Assembly (NCBI GenBank): GCA_047967505.1
Contig: CM106538.1
Strand: one strand, 5' to 3'
Length of the DNA stretch: 64,000 nt
From: Dipteris shenzhenensis
Taxonomy: Eukaryota > Polypodiophyta > Polypodiopsida > Gleicheniales
This document shows positions 22,851-33,590 of this stretch, one piece after another. Below the pieces are notes generated by a model, which ran no database searches, had not been told where the DNA came from, and saw only the letters and a list, made by a program, of their open reading frames with translations. A program made the translations under genes and the position numbers. Positions within the stretch are counted from its first letter, which is position 1. Each line of letters starts with the position of its first letter.

Positions 22851-23080
22851 TCCAATTTGGATGCTCTCACCCTACTCTCACCAACTTCACCAGGTTGGTA
22901 TAGGAGGTGAACGTGAAGGAGGGACACAGCACATGTCAAGGTCAGAAGATTAACATCACTGAAAGCATATGCTTCAAAAGGCACTAGGCATTCTTGGAGG
23001 TGATTTGCAAGCACACTTCTTGGAGAGCTTAGTGGAAGAGGCAAGATGTTCTAGATGTATAAGCCAACACTCAGATTAGT

Positions 23081-24478
23081 GCAGATGGTGGAGTCAAGCT
23101 TTCTAGCTTGCTCACAAACCTTCGAGATGTGCTGAAGAAGACAATGCACTTATTTCTTGATATTGAGAGGAATCATGAAGTTTTGGCATGTTCAAATAGT
23201 TGTAGAGTAGCTAAAAGGATGTGATGTCTCTTTCTCAACGATGATCTCCAAAAGTGTGATAACCAACCTAAAGAATTGCATGGATGGCAAATCCAAATTG
23301 TCAACGCAATGCACTTGAAGGCATTTACCCTCAAAGGGACTTTTCAACATTACGATAAGAAGATGTCTCAGAAGATGACTTTTCTACAAGAGAAAGTGAT
23401 CGATGTAGCGCAGTGCTACATGAGAAAATGCCTAAGGAGGGTGCAAAAGCCAAGGTAGAGGAGGTAGAAGTGATAGCCTTGCAAGCACGAGAGTAAGTTG
23501 AGGCTGCTAAAAAAATGGTCGACATGGAAAGGCATAGAGAGAAGAAGCAGAGAAGTGCATTAAGGAGCTTCAGGATAGGCTTGAGACATCATGGAGCAGG
23601 AGCTAGCAATGATACAAAAGCATATTGAAGATCAAAGAGCAAAAAAAGAGGCTCTTCACAAACACTCTGCAACATGCAGAATGCATTGAACTTTGAAAAA
23701 TACAAGATGATAGAGGAACTGAAAAGGGAGAATGTAGAAACCAAAGTGGTGATGCAAGAGCTGTGAGAGAGGTTCAAACCTAGGCTGAGGATGGGGCAGA
23801 GAGCACCTTTGGTGGAGAAGACAATGAGGCAACTCTCCAAGCCAGGAAGGATACAAAGAGCATCCATGGTGGAGCAAGTTACAGCAGCCACAATGAAACT
23901 TGTTATCTAGAATCACTTTTGCAATTTCAAAAAGCTAGGCACAAGACCCTGCAACAAGATTACAATAAGATTGTGCACGAGCTTGCAATAGCTTTTGAAC
24001 GTTTTAAAAAGCAGCCAGGCATCATGAGAGATTTCCAAACTAGAGTGGAAGTCTTAAAAACAACCCATCTTGATGCTATTGATCAAGTTAAGCAACTTTG
24101 AAAGAGATGCTAAGGGAATCAGATGAAGCGCAATGAGCAAAGACTACAGGAGCTGAAGGAGAACATCCATAGTCTTAAGATGAGGGAGGAAGGAATCAAG
24201 AAGAAACTTCTTCATGTGCAGAGTCAGACTATGGTATTGACAGATGTAATATAGTTAAATCAGATGCCTACCATAGTATGCAACAGGGTTTGAAATTCTC
24301 TATCTGCAAGACCCACATCATAGATGACTGCATGATCCGATGGCCTTTGTGCTACCACCTTGTGCATGTTTTTTGCTTTGGGGTGTTCGTGAATGCAAGC
24401 TCGGCATGTAGAAAATGTAAGATGCCACTGTGTAGGTCATGGAGAGATCAAAATTTGCCTACCTGCTATTGTTATTAG
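23081..24478 (+). pseudogene. Decayed coiled-coil protein with a C-terminal RING-like zinc finger
   Basis: I do not recognise the gene. A frame from 23081 runs to 23458 with one internal TGA. It encodes LTNLRDVLKKTMHLFLDIER, then HGWQIQIVNAMHLKAFTLKG, and is rich in Glu, Lys and Gln as in coiled coils. Further blocks after frame changes (23919-24101, KARHKTLQQDYNKIVHELAI; then RLQELKENIHSLKMREEG) continue the coiled-coil character. The last block (24278-24478) has spaced Cys/His, C-x2-H...C...CYHLVHVFC...CRKCK, like a degenerate RING or RING-H2 finger. Such an architecture fits a chromatin-associated or ubiquitin-ligase protein, but that is inference. Several stops and frame changes show it is not functional as read. 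Confidence 0.5.
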
Positions 24479-25229
24479 AAGCAAGAAGGTAGATGCTACA
24501 GCTCAATTCGCCATTTGAGAAAAAATTGCAAAAGACAAGGACTTGAATTGAAGAAGCCCAAGCTGGAGTCTAACTGCGAAGAAAAGGAGCCTCAAAGGGA
24601 GGAGCCATCCCCCTTCAGGAAAGTAGCAAGAAAGGCCAAGCCTACAAAACCAGGGTGCTCAAAGCAAGGAACAAGGAAGCAACATCAAGGGAGGGACTGG
24701 CCCCTTATGGGAGGAACTAGTCCCCTTCAAGAAAGGAGCAAGGAGGGATGAACCTGCAATCAGGGAGCTCAAAAAGGCGACTTGCTCAAACCAATGTGGA
24801 ACCAGCCCCCTAAAGAAAAGTAGTCTTTGAGGTGTAAATCTCTGAGTTTGTATGAAATCTATTGAATTATTAATGTTCTCCAAAATTTAGTCGGGCAATG
24901 TATCTATTTTAGAATAGCACTTTGCAGGAATGGGATTTTTTTTAGTATAGGCTATAGCACTGGGTTGGTTGCAATTCAAAGGTTGATTGCACACTAGGAT
25001 TACAAGATGAATGGCATATAATTCATTCATTTAGGATTTGTGTCACCATCCCGATGGCTAAAATTTGACAATAGATAAAGAGAACCAGCCTAAAGGGTAC
25101 TGTTTTAGTATAGCACTTTGCAACACTACAATCCATTTTAGGATAGCACGGTGGTAGTGCAAGATAAGTGGTCACCACCATGGTGGTTGGTTGCACACTA
25201 GGATATTAACAGCCACCAGTGTGGTGGTT
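24479..25229. other. Family X sequence without a recognisable gene
   Basis: This contains a Lys/Arg/Glu-rich open frame (24515-24751) that may be a remnant of the preceding decayed gene's tail, followed by GGTGGTTGGTTGCACACTAG-type degenerate repeats. No domain is visible. Confidence 0.4.
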
Positions 25230-27085
25230 TGCTTATTTTCCCCTTTTTGCACTACTATGAGGAAAACAAAACAAAACATAATACGTGCAAAAACATGATC
25301 TAATTAAACTAACCAACCTACAGGAATACACAACAATTTCAACCCTTGGCTTGGTTTAATACAATCACATATAATGAATCTAATTATTAAACTAATCAAG
25401 CTACTAGCAAAACGAAACAATTTCAACACCACGCTCATTTAGGACAGTCACAATTTCAACCACCGGGCTGATTTAGGACAATCACAATTTCAACCACTAG
25501 GTTGATTTAGGACACGGTCACAATTTCAACCACCAGGGTACATTAAGATAGTCATAATTTCAACTATCAGACTGGTTTAGCCTGATAGTCACAACTTCAC
25601 ATATTAGACCATAACAAGTATATCATTTTTCATTTTTGAATTTCATAATTAGAAAAAAATAATATATTGCTTTTCATTTCTGAATTTCACAAAAAGACAA
25701 TACCAATATATTGCTTTTCATTTCTTTATTTCCGTTTAACCACTTTCAATTAGTAATTGTTGTTTGACTTGAACTAGTACCGAGTTGGTTTAGGAAAATC
25801 ACATTAAGTCCAAGCCATCCCGGTCTAGAAATGAAGTGGTATATAACATGAAAATAGGAAATTAAATTTTACTAATTTAAGTTCTAAGAAACAATAATTT
25901 CAACCACCGGGCTGGTCAACAACTAATGTCTGTTCAACATGCTGATTCAAGACAATCATATAACTGGTGTTTGAGCTGAACCAGCAAGGTTGCATGATGT
26001 TCCAACCACCAGGCTGGTTTAGTAAAATAATAATATATTATTACTCTATTGTAAAATATGTTGTTGTTATATACTTTTTGTTCAACCACTCTGGTTTAGG
26101 ACAATCACATAACTAGTGCTTGAGCTAAACCAATCAATGTTGCATGATGTCCCAACCACCAAGCTAGTTTAGGACAATAATAATATATTACCATTCTATT
26201 GTGAAATATATTAATGTTAACTTGTGTTCAACCACGCTGGTTCAGGACAATCACATAACTGGGGTTTAAGCTAAACTAGCCATAGTTACAGCTAGTTGAT
26301 CTAAGCTGTGCACCCCTTTCACTTCCTGTAGGCCATTTCTCAAGTTAGAGGGCATCGCATGTTGGGCATTCATCTCCCGAGGTGTTGGTAGGGTTGTCAA
26401 TCTACGAACTTTAGGATGCAAGCTAAAGTTTGTGAAGACTCGAGAGACTAGTAGTCACATGAATGGTCTGATGTTGCCTCAAAAATGCTCCCACTGATCG
26501 TGACACTACAGCTCATGTTCTTCACTTCGATGACAATGATCGAATGCGTGCATTTGCAATTGCTTCCTGTTGTTGCTCTGCAAGGAGTCTTCTTTCTTCT
26601 CATTGTTTCTCCCTTCGCAAATGTTGCAAAAGTGTCTTCCGATGCCGTTTCGATACCATGCCATTGCTTTCTTTGACCCACAATCTGTTCCTTGTGGCTT
26701 GACCAAGCTTTGAAGCTTTCCTATCTCACAACCTCTGTCTATTCTCTTGCAAGCCATGGCGAGCTGCATGTTGCCCATTGATGCCATGGCAATAATCAGT
26801 GAACCACCAAAATAGACCCTCCAGAATAGAGAGAAGCTAGCCTGTGAGGCAAGCAAAGAATAGAAGACAACTTACCCAAAATATGACAATGCCAAACCAA
26901 AGTGTGTGCAAGGTCGCATCGAGGTGCATACAGGTTGCAGGGTGGGGACAGGCTCCGAGTACTTAATATTCCAAGATTCGATGGGCAGGAGGTGTGAAAA
27001 TTCAAAATTTGCAGGAGTAGCAAATTTTTCAGCCGTCGAGTTTCCCCCCTCCAACAATACACATCAACAAAACTGGATATCCCAA
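25230..27085 (+). repeat. Repeat family X, copy A (left of element E)
   Basis: This matches the reverse complement of 47330-49540 (copy B) over its length. The 25.38-26.30 kb part is a degenerate tandem array of CAATTTCAACCACCGGGCTG plus TTTAGGACAATCA units. From 26.30 to 27.08 kb is single-copy-like sequence. A shared decayed frame there (minus strand about 26793-26506) includes GRHFCNICEG and LQMHAFDHCH, a possible Cys2-His2 arrangement. The copy stops abruptly where element E begins and continues at 42182. Confidence 0.8.
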
Positions 27086-27087
27086 CC

Positions 27088-27116
27088 ATTAGGGGAGAAT
27101 TGGGGTCTCCAAAGGG
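27088..27116 (+). repeat. Left terminal inverted repeat of element E
   Basis: ATTAGGGGAGAATTGGG followed by GTCTCCAAAGGG. It pairs with 42152-42180 at 26 of 29 positions. The host repeat X ends immediately to its left. Confidence 0.8.
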
Positions 27117-27249
27117 CCCCCAATTAGTGTTTCCTAATTTCAAGGGATTAGTGAGGTATTTGAGGTGTACCAATGGGAGTGCTCCTTTTTGTGGCGCAAT
27201 GCCATGTTGAGATGGAGGGTGGGTAGACCTGCAAACAGCCTATATTGGC

Positions 27250-27810
27250 TACTCCTCTTACATCGGGGACCACTCAAACCATCCCCCCCTCCTTCAACCC
27301 ATGCTTGACCCTTCTCCCATATGCACCTCCCCCAAACAAACCTACAAGTAATTCAAGAGGCAGTGGGCCCTTTTGGGTGAATTTTTCCCCCCTCTCAGCT
27401 TGTTACAAGCCTGCCCCCTCCTTTTCTCTTCTCCCTCCATTTTTCAAACATGGGAGCTCATTTGGCATCTTCTCTACCCCCTCCTGCTCTGGTCCACTGT
27501 GTTTCTCCCTCTCCAGCACCTCTTGTAGCAGTTGCTTATTCTCTCTCCATTCCTAGCTATAGCACCTCCTATAGCAGCAGCTACTCATCCCCCTCTGCTC
27601 TTTCTCCCTTCATTCCTAGCTACAACACCTCTTGGAGCAGTTGCTCATCCCCCTCTGCTCTTTCTCCCTCCATTCCTAGCTACAGCACCTCTTGGAGCTT
27701 CTCTCAACCTTCAGTTGCACCCTCTATACCTTCTCCCTCTCTCTTCCTCTATCAGAGCTACTCTCTCCCTCCAAGCTGCACTTTCTAGTCCACTATTGCT
27801 ATTGTGACCT
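27250..27810 (+). promoter_or_regulatory. Pyrimidine-rich leader of element E gene 1
   Basis: A C/T-rich stretch with near-tandem blocks (CCCCTCTGCTCTTTCTCCCT repeated near 27590 and 27650) lies directly before the ATG at 27821. Its mirror image on the minus strand (41390-41985) precedes gene 3, so both ends of E share this arrangement. Pyrimidine-rich leaders are common in plant 5' UTRs. The open frames across it are by-products. Confidence 0.5.
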
Positions 27811-27820
27811 TTGTACAAGC

Positions 27821-29128
27821 ATGGTGAGGAGACCATACATGTACTCTATGTCCCACAGTAGCAAAAATGCACTGGGTGAATGGGTGCCTTGCACCTACAA
27901 CTTGAATGATTGGATAGTCATGAGAGGATCTGCCAAGGGTCCACATAATCTTCCCAAGAGCAAAAGAGGTAATCTTTTGCATGAATGGAAGGGCCGCATC
28001 ATGAAGTTCAAGTTGGGAAGAAAGGATGGCTTGCAAAGGTGCAACACATCTACATGGGGAAGGACATGTGCCTTCCTCCATCAAGCAATCAATCGACAAT
28101 ACCATCGCATTGTAAGTCTGGATTTTGTGTAAGATTTTGAAGTGTAATGATTCAGTTTGAAATTGTATTTTGAAATAGAACCAGTGTAATGAGTCAGTTT
28201 GAACTTGTATTTTGAAATAGCACTTGTGCATAGCAGATGTATTTCCTTCAGACTTTGAGGAGTGGGAACCAGTCGAGTGCTTCTTAGGTAAGTTTACTCC
28301 CATTCATGAGGATTTAGGAAGGCAAATTCATGCTGGAGAGAAGTCCTCTGCTTTGAAACAGAGAAATATCTATTGGTATAATGCCAAGTACATTACTCCA
28401 ATAATGGCATCAGGCTATGGCCATCTTCAATGCATTGCAACACCGCAACTTGAAGACATGGATTGCAGCATGGTGGACACAAGAACAATGCAATCATACA
28501 AGGAAAAGATTGCAAAGGATGTGGGCATGCGGCCATGAAGTTTACATTTGGCTCTAAATGGGTAAGGTTGTCTTGGGTTATGCCTCTGCACATTTTTGCT
28601 TCTTGTTTTCAGAATATCCAGATGGACAGAACAAAAACCATGTGGTCATGCAACTTCCTACATGAGAATGCCCTTGAGGAATTGCTTGGGGTGAATTGGG
28701 GAAGCAGGTCAGGTGAACAAAAGGGTGATTTGTTTCAATGCCATATATGTAAGGACAATGTGGTTGTCAAGTACCACATCTCCTGCCAAATGTTATATTT
28801 TGCTTTCCAATATAGGCGCTAGAAGAAAACAGGTGGCAATTGGCTCCCCCTTGACTCTAACGATGATGATAATATAGGGGTAAGTTTATGTATTGGTTCT
28901 CATTTAGGAAATGTCAAGAATGTGACTATCATGTCACAATGGTCTCTCAGGGACGTGTGGGAACATCTATTGGTCATGGAGGATGGCATGTCTGAGTCCT
29001 TTCACTTTACCTTAAATGGTGAAAAGGTAGGAAAGCATGCAGAGAAGCTTGTGCATAGTGCCACTTTTATCCCTCCTGCAATATTGAAGATTGTAAACAA
29101 TGTGGGGTGGAACAATTGTGGATTTTGA
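27821..29128 (+). pseudogene. Element E gene 1, unknown multi-exon protein
   Basis: I do not recognise this gene. Exon 1 (27821-28111, donor GTAAGT) encodes a basic segment with GEWVPCTYNLNDWIVMRGSA and LHEWKGRIMKFKLGRK. An acceptor near 28225-28233 leads to FPSDFEEWEPVECFLGKFTP, NIYWYNAKYITPIMASGYGH and KDVGMRP. A frame change near 28535 and an intron (28561-28611, GTAAGG...TTTTCAG) lead to TKTMWSCNFLHENALEELLG and a zinc-ligand-like FQCHICKDN...YHISC. A later block (28922-29128) reads SLRDVWEHLLVMEDGMSESF. It starts directly after the pyrimidine-rich leader of E and points inward, opposite gene 3. The frame shift and the stop at 28536 make it probably defective. A role in transposition is possible but not shown. 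Confidence 0.45.
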
Positions 29129-29330
29129 CATTTTCCAATTAATAGTGGTGCAATTAATTTTGATGTTTTGAATGGTTTTGTTTCATGTCAATGTCAAGTT
29201 CTTTCCAAAAAATTTATAATTCTTTTTCATTTGTTATATTTAGAACATTTGGGTATATATAGGTTATAAAGTTACTTTAGTTTCAAAGTTTCACTATCAT
29301 AGCCATAGTTCTCCTAGCTACCAAACTACC

Positions 29331-30745
29331 ATGGATTCTGCTAGGTCTGCCTTCCATGATTTCATCTCTCATACTCCATTAATTGATAGAGAGGAAGAGT
29401 TATTTCCAATCTTTTATAAGAGCATAGATGTCCTAGGCACCTACTTGGGAGCCCAAGATGATTTTGAAGACGTCATCAAGTACATGCAAGACTACATCAT
29501 CAGTTTTGCATATCAACTTGATGAGTCTACAAAAAGATGGGTCCCAATTGATTATTTGAACATGGCTAGGGTTTAGGGAGGTGGACACTAATGACCTCCT
29601 AGCATGTGCAGTCATCAAAAACACAGGAAATAGGTTCCTATCCTAGGAAATGACCTTTATTTTTCTTCTTCAAGAGGGACAAATGGAAGAGGAGACCTCG
29701 ACCTCAAGCCCAGCAGACCCTGCACTTGCCCTTTTCGATCCTCTTATTTCTGTAGATGAGCCCAACATTTACAATGAAGAGCCCATAAATGAAGAAGACG
29801 AGGAGCAGGAAGCTGCATTGGCCCTGGAAGTGCTCTAGTGACCTCCTGAACCCCATTCTACTTCTCAAATTCCATCCACCTCGGGCAACACCTCTGTTGG
29901 CCCTGCAACAATGATATGGTTTCTTGCTCCCCTTCTTGTCGATGAAGAACAATACCTCTTTCTCCATGACATAGAGGTTATGTTTGGTCTCTGGGAGGAT
30001 GAAGCTCTTAGTGTCCTATGTGGATACGAGGTGGACACGACTATGTAAGAACCTAGGTTTTTGGGAGTAGATGATTCAATAGAAGAGGTTCTTGCTTTAA
30101 CATTGGCCCAAATCAAAGATGCAAAGACATCAATCTACTCTGACCTACCTGATGTTCCAGAAGAAGCCTCCACATCTCACTCCAGATAGCAGGAGGCCTC
30201 TGGATCCATCCTCATTGACAAAGAGGAAGGGATTGAGCATGACGACTCCATAGTGGTAAGAAACTATGAGCTTTGAATTTCTTCTCTCTTGGTATACTTT
30301 TTCTTTAATGGAATTCTAATGTAATGTTGGAGGCATTTGAGGTCGACCTATTCTCATCCCGGCAATGCCTTGTTCGCAGTAGCTTCAGCCGAGATCACTC
30401 ACTGGCACATTACCATGGCCAAGCAAAAGGGCACTTTGTAGTTATCCACAAAAAGTTTTCTCCACATGGCATTGATGACCTCCTAAGTGCAAGGCCTTGT
30501 CACGAGTGATTGGTCATGCTGACATCAATCATAATGCTGACAAGGTCATTTTGGTGAACCGCATGGCTGCCCTCAATGCCTTTGGAACCAATTTTCAAGG
30601 TATGGCATTGATAGCAGCAGCCATGTCCCTAGCCAGCAATGACAATAGCGTTGACTCTCTATCTACTAGGTTTAGAGCTAGGAGTGTATTTGGGAATTCA
30701 AATCCCAATGTTCTCAGTGTTTTAGAGAAGAGAGAAAGGCTCTAA
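29331..30745 (+). pseudogene. Element E gene 2, acidic protein of unknown function
   Basis: I do not recognise this gene. It starts ATGGATTCTGC at 29331 with HDFISHTPLIDREEELFPIF and DDFEDVIKYMQDYIISFAYQ. After a one-base shift near 29572 the reading continues through FREVDTNDLLACAVIKNTGN, LLQEGQMEEETSTSSPADPA, an acidic run (PINEEDEEQEAALALEVL), LVDEEQYLFLHDIEVMFGLW and IEEVLALTLAQIKDAKTSIY to a GTAAG donor at about 30257. In that stretch the frame is kept over about 220 codons, and the only interruptions are five single-step stops (TAG, TAG TGA, TAA, TAG). A final block (30497-30745) encodes NRMAALNAFGTNFQGMALIA. The domain content is unknown. The retained frame with Gln/Arg-type stops resembles the H3-like pseudogene next to it. 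Confidence 0.45.
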
Positions 30746-30969
30746 AGCCTTATTGTATTGAAATTTTATTTTATATGAATACAGATATACTTTTTATATA
30801 GTGCCCCAGTTTGTGTTCTTTTACAAAATTTATTTTATACTATCATTGTATTTTGTGACTTTAATTGTTGTTGGCATTAATATTTTCATTCACTATTCTG
30901 TTTAAAAGCATGCTATCAGATAAATATTTGCACTATAATGGTCATTTCTGAACAATCCAGTAAGAATCT

Positions 30970-31151
30970 CACTGTGCGGTAGAAGGCAAATGTGTTTGGC
31001 ATCATGCAGGGAGCCCAAAAAAGCAAAATCCTGCTATGGCGCATATGGGGCCTGTTCGACTTGGAACAGGCCCCATACATGCCATAGCAGGCTTTTACTT
31101 TTCTAGGCTCCCTACACGATGCCGAACACATTTGCCTTCTACCGCATGGTG
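30970..31151. mobile_element. 182-bp hairpin MITE
   Basis: An almost complete foldback. CACTGTGCGGTAGAAGGCAA (from 30970) pairs with the sequence ending GCCTTCTACCGCATGGTG at 31151, and pairing continues inward to CCTGTTC / GAACAGG around the 6-nt loop GACTTG at 31058-31063. Arms are about 85-88 bp with a few mismatches and one-base bulges. It lies between gene 2 and the H3-like pseudogene of E. No target duplication is evident, so the superfamily is open; the CACTG end would fit a CACTA or hAT derivative. Transcripts would form a long hairpin. Confidence 0.8.
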
Positions 31152-31334
31152 AAAAAACATCATTTGACCACTCAAATTCACACTGAACTTGCATAAACTA
31201 ATGGAAAGTATCACCTAACATGTATAATAACATGGGAACAGTAATAGAACATAAAAATATATTTTATTCATTGGCCTCAAAGGGCAGAGATTTACAAAAT
31301 GATTCAAGTTACACCAAATGAACCTAAACAACAT

Positions 31335-32378
31335 CTAGGGCCTAAGGGAGGGATTGAAGTGGATGCGCTTGGTGAGGGTAAGATCCTTGTCCATCACTAC
31401 TACTCTTTTGGCATGGATAGCACATAAGTTCACATCTTCAAAAAGACCTACTACCATCTACTCTGTTGCCTCTTGAATTGCTCCCATAGTACTTGAAGTG
31501 AAATGCACATCATCCTTGTAAGGCTATGCTATTTCACATACAACACACTGGAAGGGTGCATAGGGAATGAGATTGTCCACAATGGTTTAGAACTTGCGGA
31601 TCTCCTAAAGGGCATTCATGCCTAATTTTTTGTGCCTCTTAATCTTTGGGGGACCCTGCACTGGCCTTTGGACATGGCTCCATGGCTGCTTGTCTGCTTT
31701 GAACTTCTTTCGCCTCTCCTCCCTTGCAACCACCTCTTCAAACTCCTCTTTCTATGTCTGGTGGGTCCTTCAAGGTGGATTGTCTCACCTAGGGGTTTGC
31801 TTTGTCCTTGGTCTCTTTTCCTTTTCATGAGGCTATGAGACAGCAGTAGGCTGAGGCTCTTGCTCAGCTCGTACTAGAGGCTCCTCATATCTGATAATTT
31901 CGAGGTACAGAGGGTTGATGGTGCTCTTCCGTGCGGTCTACTTGGTTGGAGGATTGGGGCCAAGGTTCATTATATCTGCGAGCCCACCAAATACTTCCTC
32001 TTATTGTGGCCCCTGTAATCTCTCCATCTCCTCTCTTTGCCTTTCTTGCTCCCCTTGTTGCTCTAGATGCTCCATGCTAGAACCCCACGGAGGAGGGAGG
32101 GGTAGTTAATCAGGATTGATTGGACTATTTTGCCCCTCTTGGAAGACCTCTCTACTTCCACGGTTAGTTGTGTGGAAGGACTAAGAGGACCCCTAATCAT
32201 GCTTGGATCCTTCCTCATGCTGGAATTCCTCATGGTGCTGAGATCCCTGGGATCCCCCATGAGAGTCGAATGGCGGGGACTCGTATTGCTTGGACTCCTA
32301 ATGATGAGAACCACCTTCAGATCCCTCTTTATCATTGCCCTCTTAGCCACTGGGGCTTGCAGTGTGTTCAGAGGCCAT
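31335..32378 (-). pseudogene. Histone H3-like protein with a long N-terminal extension, 15 internal stops
   Basis: Minus strand, one continuous frame of 348 codons (ATG at 32378 to TAG at 31335) without any frameshift. The last third aligns with the histone H3 fold without gaps: EIRKF, LIPYAPFQCVVCEIA, SSTMGAIQEATE, then [16 protein letters not shown] and [11 protein letters not shown]. Upstream are two H3-tail-like motifs, PTK-stop-TARKST (about 31925-31952) and RTKQTPR (about 31790-31810), in a Gln/Glu/Ser/His-rich extension. Loop 1 has canonical H3 length, unlike CENH3. The frame holds 15 internal stops (9 TAG, 4 TAA, 2 TGA), each one C-to-T step from CAG, CAA or CGA. Three fall at H3 Gln positions (Q5, Q55, Q76). 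It is broken as DNA. It lies inside element E, between gene 2 and gene 3. Confidence 0.8.
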
Positions 32379-32920
32379 GGAGTTGAGGAGGACAACAGGT
32401 AGCATCTAAACGGCGTCTAGTGGGTCTAGTAGTTTGTTTAACTCATGCCATAGAAATGAGGGATTTTAGGGTTTTGAGTTGCTTTATATAGTCTTTTTTA
32501 AAGCTGCACTTTAGGGTTTTCTTTTAAATTAAGGTTTTTGGAGTGCACCCCCTCCCCCCCAGTCTTTTTTCATTGCCAGTTCGATAATAATCTTCACCAC
32601 CCTCCCTCCCAACCCACTCACCCCTCCGCCCTGCCATGTCGGACATGCAATTCTGCAATTTCTAAACAAATTTGTGAATTTTGGAATCTATAATTGACTC
32701 AAAATAGTGTTAACTTTATTCATCAAACATTTTACATTTGGGGCTCTCTTAGGACCCAATGCCTCCCCTGTCTGACTCTACATTGCAACCAAAGTGCAAC
32801 CCCTTGGCTCCCTATTGAGGACTTCCAAGAAGCACATCTCCTTGTCTTCTTGACATGTTGAACCGCTTTTGCGAGACTTGAGACCTCTACCTTATCACGC
32901 TTGAGAGTCCTGGCCTCGAG
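32379..32920. other. Element E internal sequence without a gene
   Basis: This includes a C-rich run near 32540-32560 and short frames without motifs. It is probably the 5' flank of the H3-like gene on the minus strand. Nothing further is recognisable. Confidence 0.4.
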
Positions 32921-33023
32921 ACATGTATGGATGGTCAGATACAAGTGTCTCGGCCTTAATGAGGTTAGCTCTTGCATTAATTTATCTCATTATTTGGATA
33001 TTAATTTTTTTGAGAATCATCAT
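32921..33023 (+). mobile_element. Fragment of a CACTA transposase gene (exon 2 end and intron start)
   Basis: About 100 bp nearly identical to 15468-15573 of the complete CACTA: GTATGGATGGTC, ACAAGTGTCTCGGCCTTAAT, the exon-intron border, and GAGAATCATCAT. It has no CACTA ends and abuts the 3' end of element E gene 3, so it is a captured or rearranged scrap. Confidence 0.8.
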
Positions 33024-33059
33024 AGTTTCTCATTATTTGAAGCATAAATCCAATCGAAC

Positions 33060-33330
33060 ATTTCGTGTAGTGCATTGCTTTGCGCGATACCACCCCCATG
33101 CCTTGTATTCTTGAAGTATGTTGCCTTTGCTCTATAGTTTGATTTCTCCATTCCTTGAGTATTCCAAATGGACAGAGGGCCCCATTCCTCCACAAACCAT
33201 GGTGCACATTTCGTGTAGTGCATTGCTTCGCGCGATACCACCCCCATGCCTTGTATTCTTGAAGTATGCTGCCTTTGCTCTATGGTGTGATTTCTCCACT
33301 CCTTGAGTATTCCAAATGGATAGAGGGCCC
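33060..33330. repeat. 148-bp tandem duplication of gene 3's last exon
   Basis: Copy 1 (33060-33207) and copy 2 (33208-33330, continuing at 39113-39136 past the copia) are about 95% identical. Both begin ATTTCGTGTAGTGCATTGCT. The duplication shifts frame (148 is not a multiple of three), so it duplicates and breaks the conserved C-terminal coding segment. The copia then landed inside copy 2, which dates the duplication earlier. Confidence 0.9.
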
Positions 33331-33501
33331 TAAGAGTGCTCTCAACGGAAGCAAGAACGAAAGAAGGAGAGAGAAAGAGATAGAGAGCCACACAAGTTTG
33401 GTGGGTGCAGAACCACCCTAATCTTCTTTTTCATTCATTTATATATGTGTTTGAGTATTGTACATAACTGGGGTTAAGGCACAGTGACCTTTAACCCCAC
33501 A
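33331..33501 (-). repeat. Copia 3' LTR
   Basis: 171 bp, ending in CA. Its plus-strand first bases are TAAGAG, whereas the partner LTR has TGAGAG, so the terminal TG has mutated. A minus-strand polypurine tract (AGTGGGAGGT, about 33502-33511) adjoins it. Confidence 0.9.
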
Positions 33502-33590
33502 ACCTCCCACTTAAAGGACAATGTGCCTTTAAGGGAGAACAACCAGTGAGCATACTATCCAATGCCCATCAATACACGACAATACTCAAA

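Noticed and set aside
31335-32378. CENH3 (centromeric H3) as the identity of the H3-like frame
   Set aside because: Loop 1 has canonical H3 length and [15 protein letters not shown] matches canonical H3 more than CENH3.
31335-32378. Stop-codon reassignment or organellar U-to-C editing
   Set aside because: The surroundings are nuclear transposons, and the neighbouring copia keeps 1126 codons open without such stops; deamination decay is simpler. Kept only as a test.
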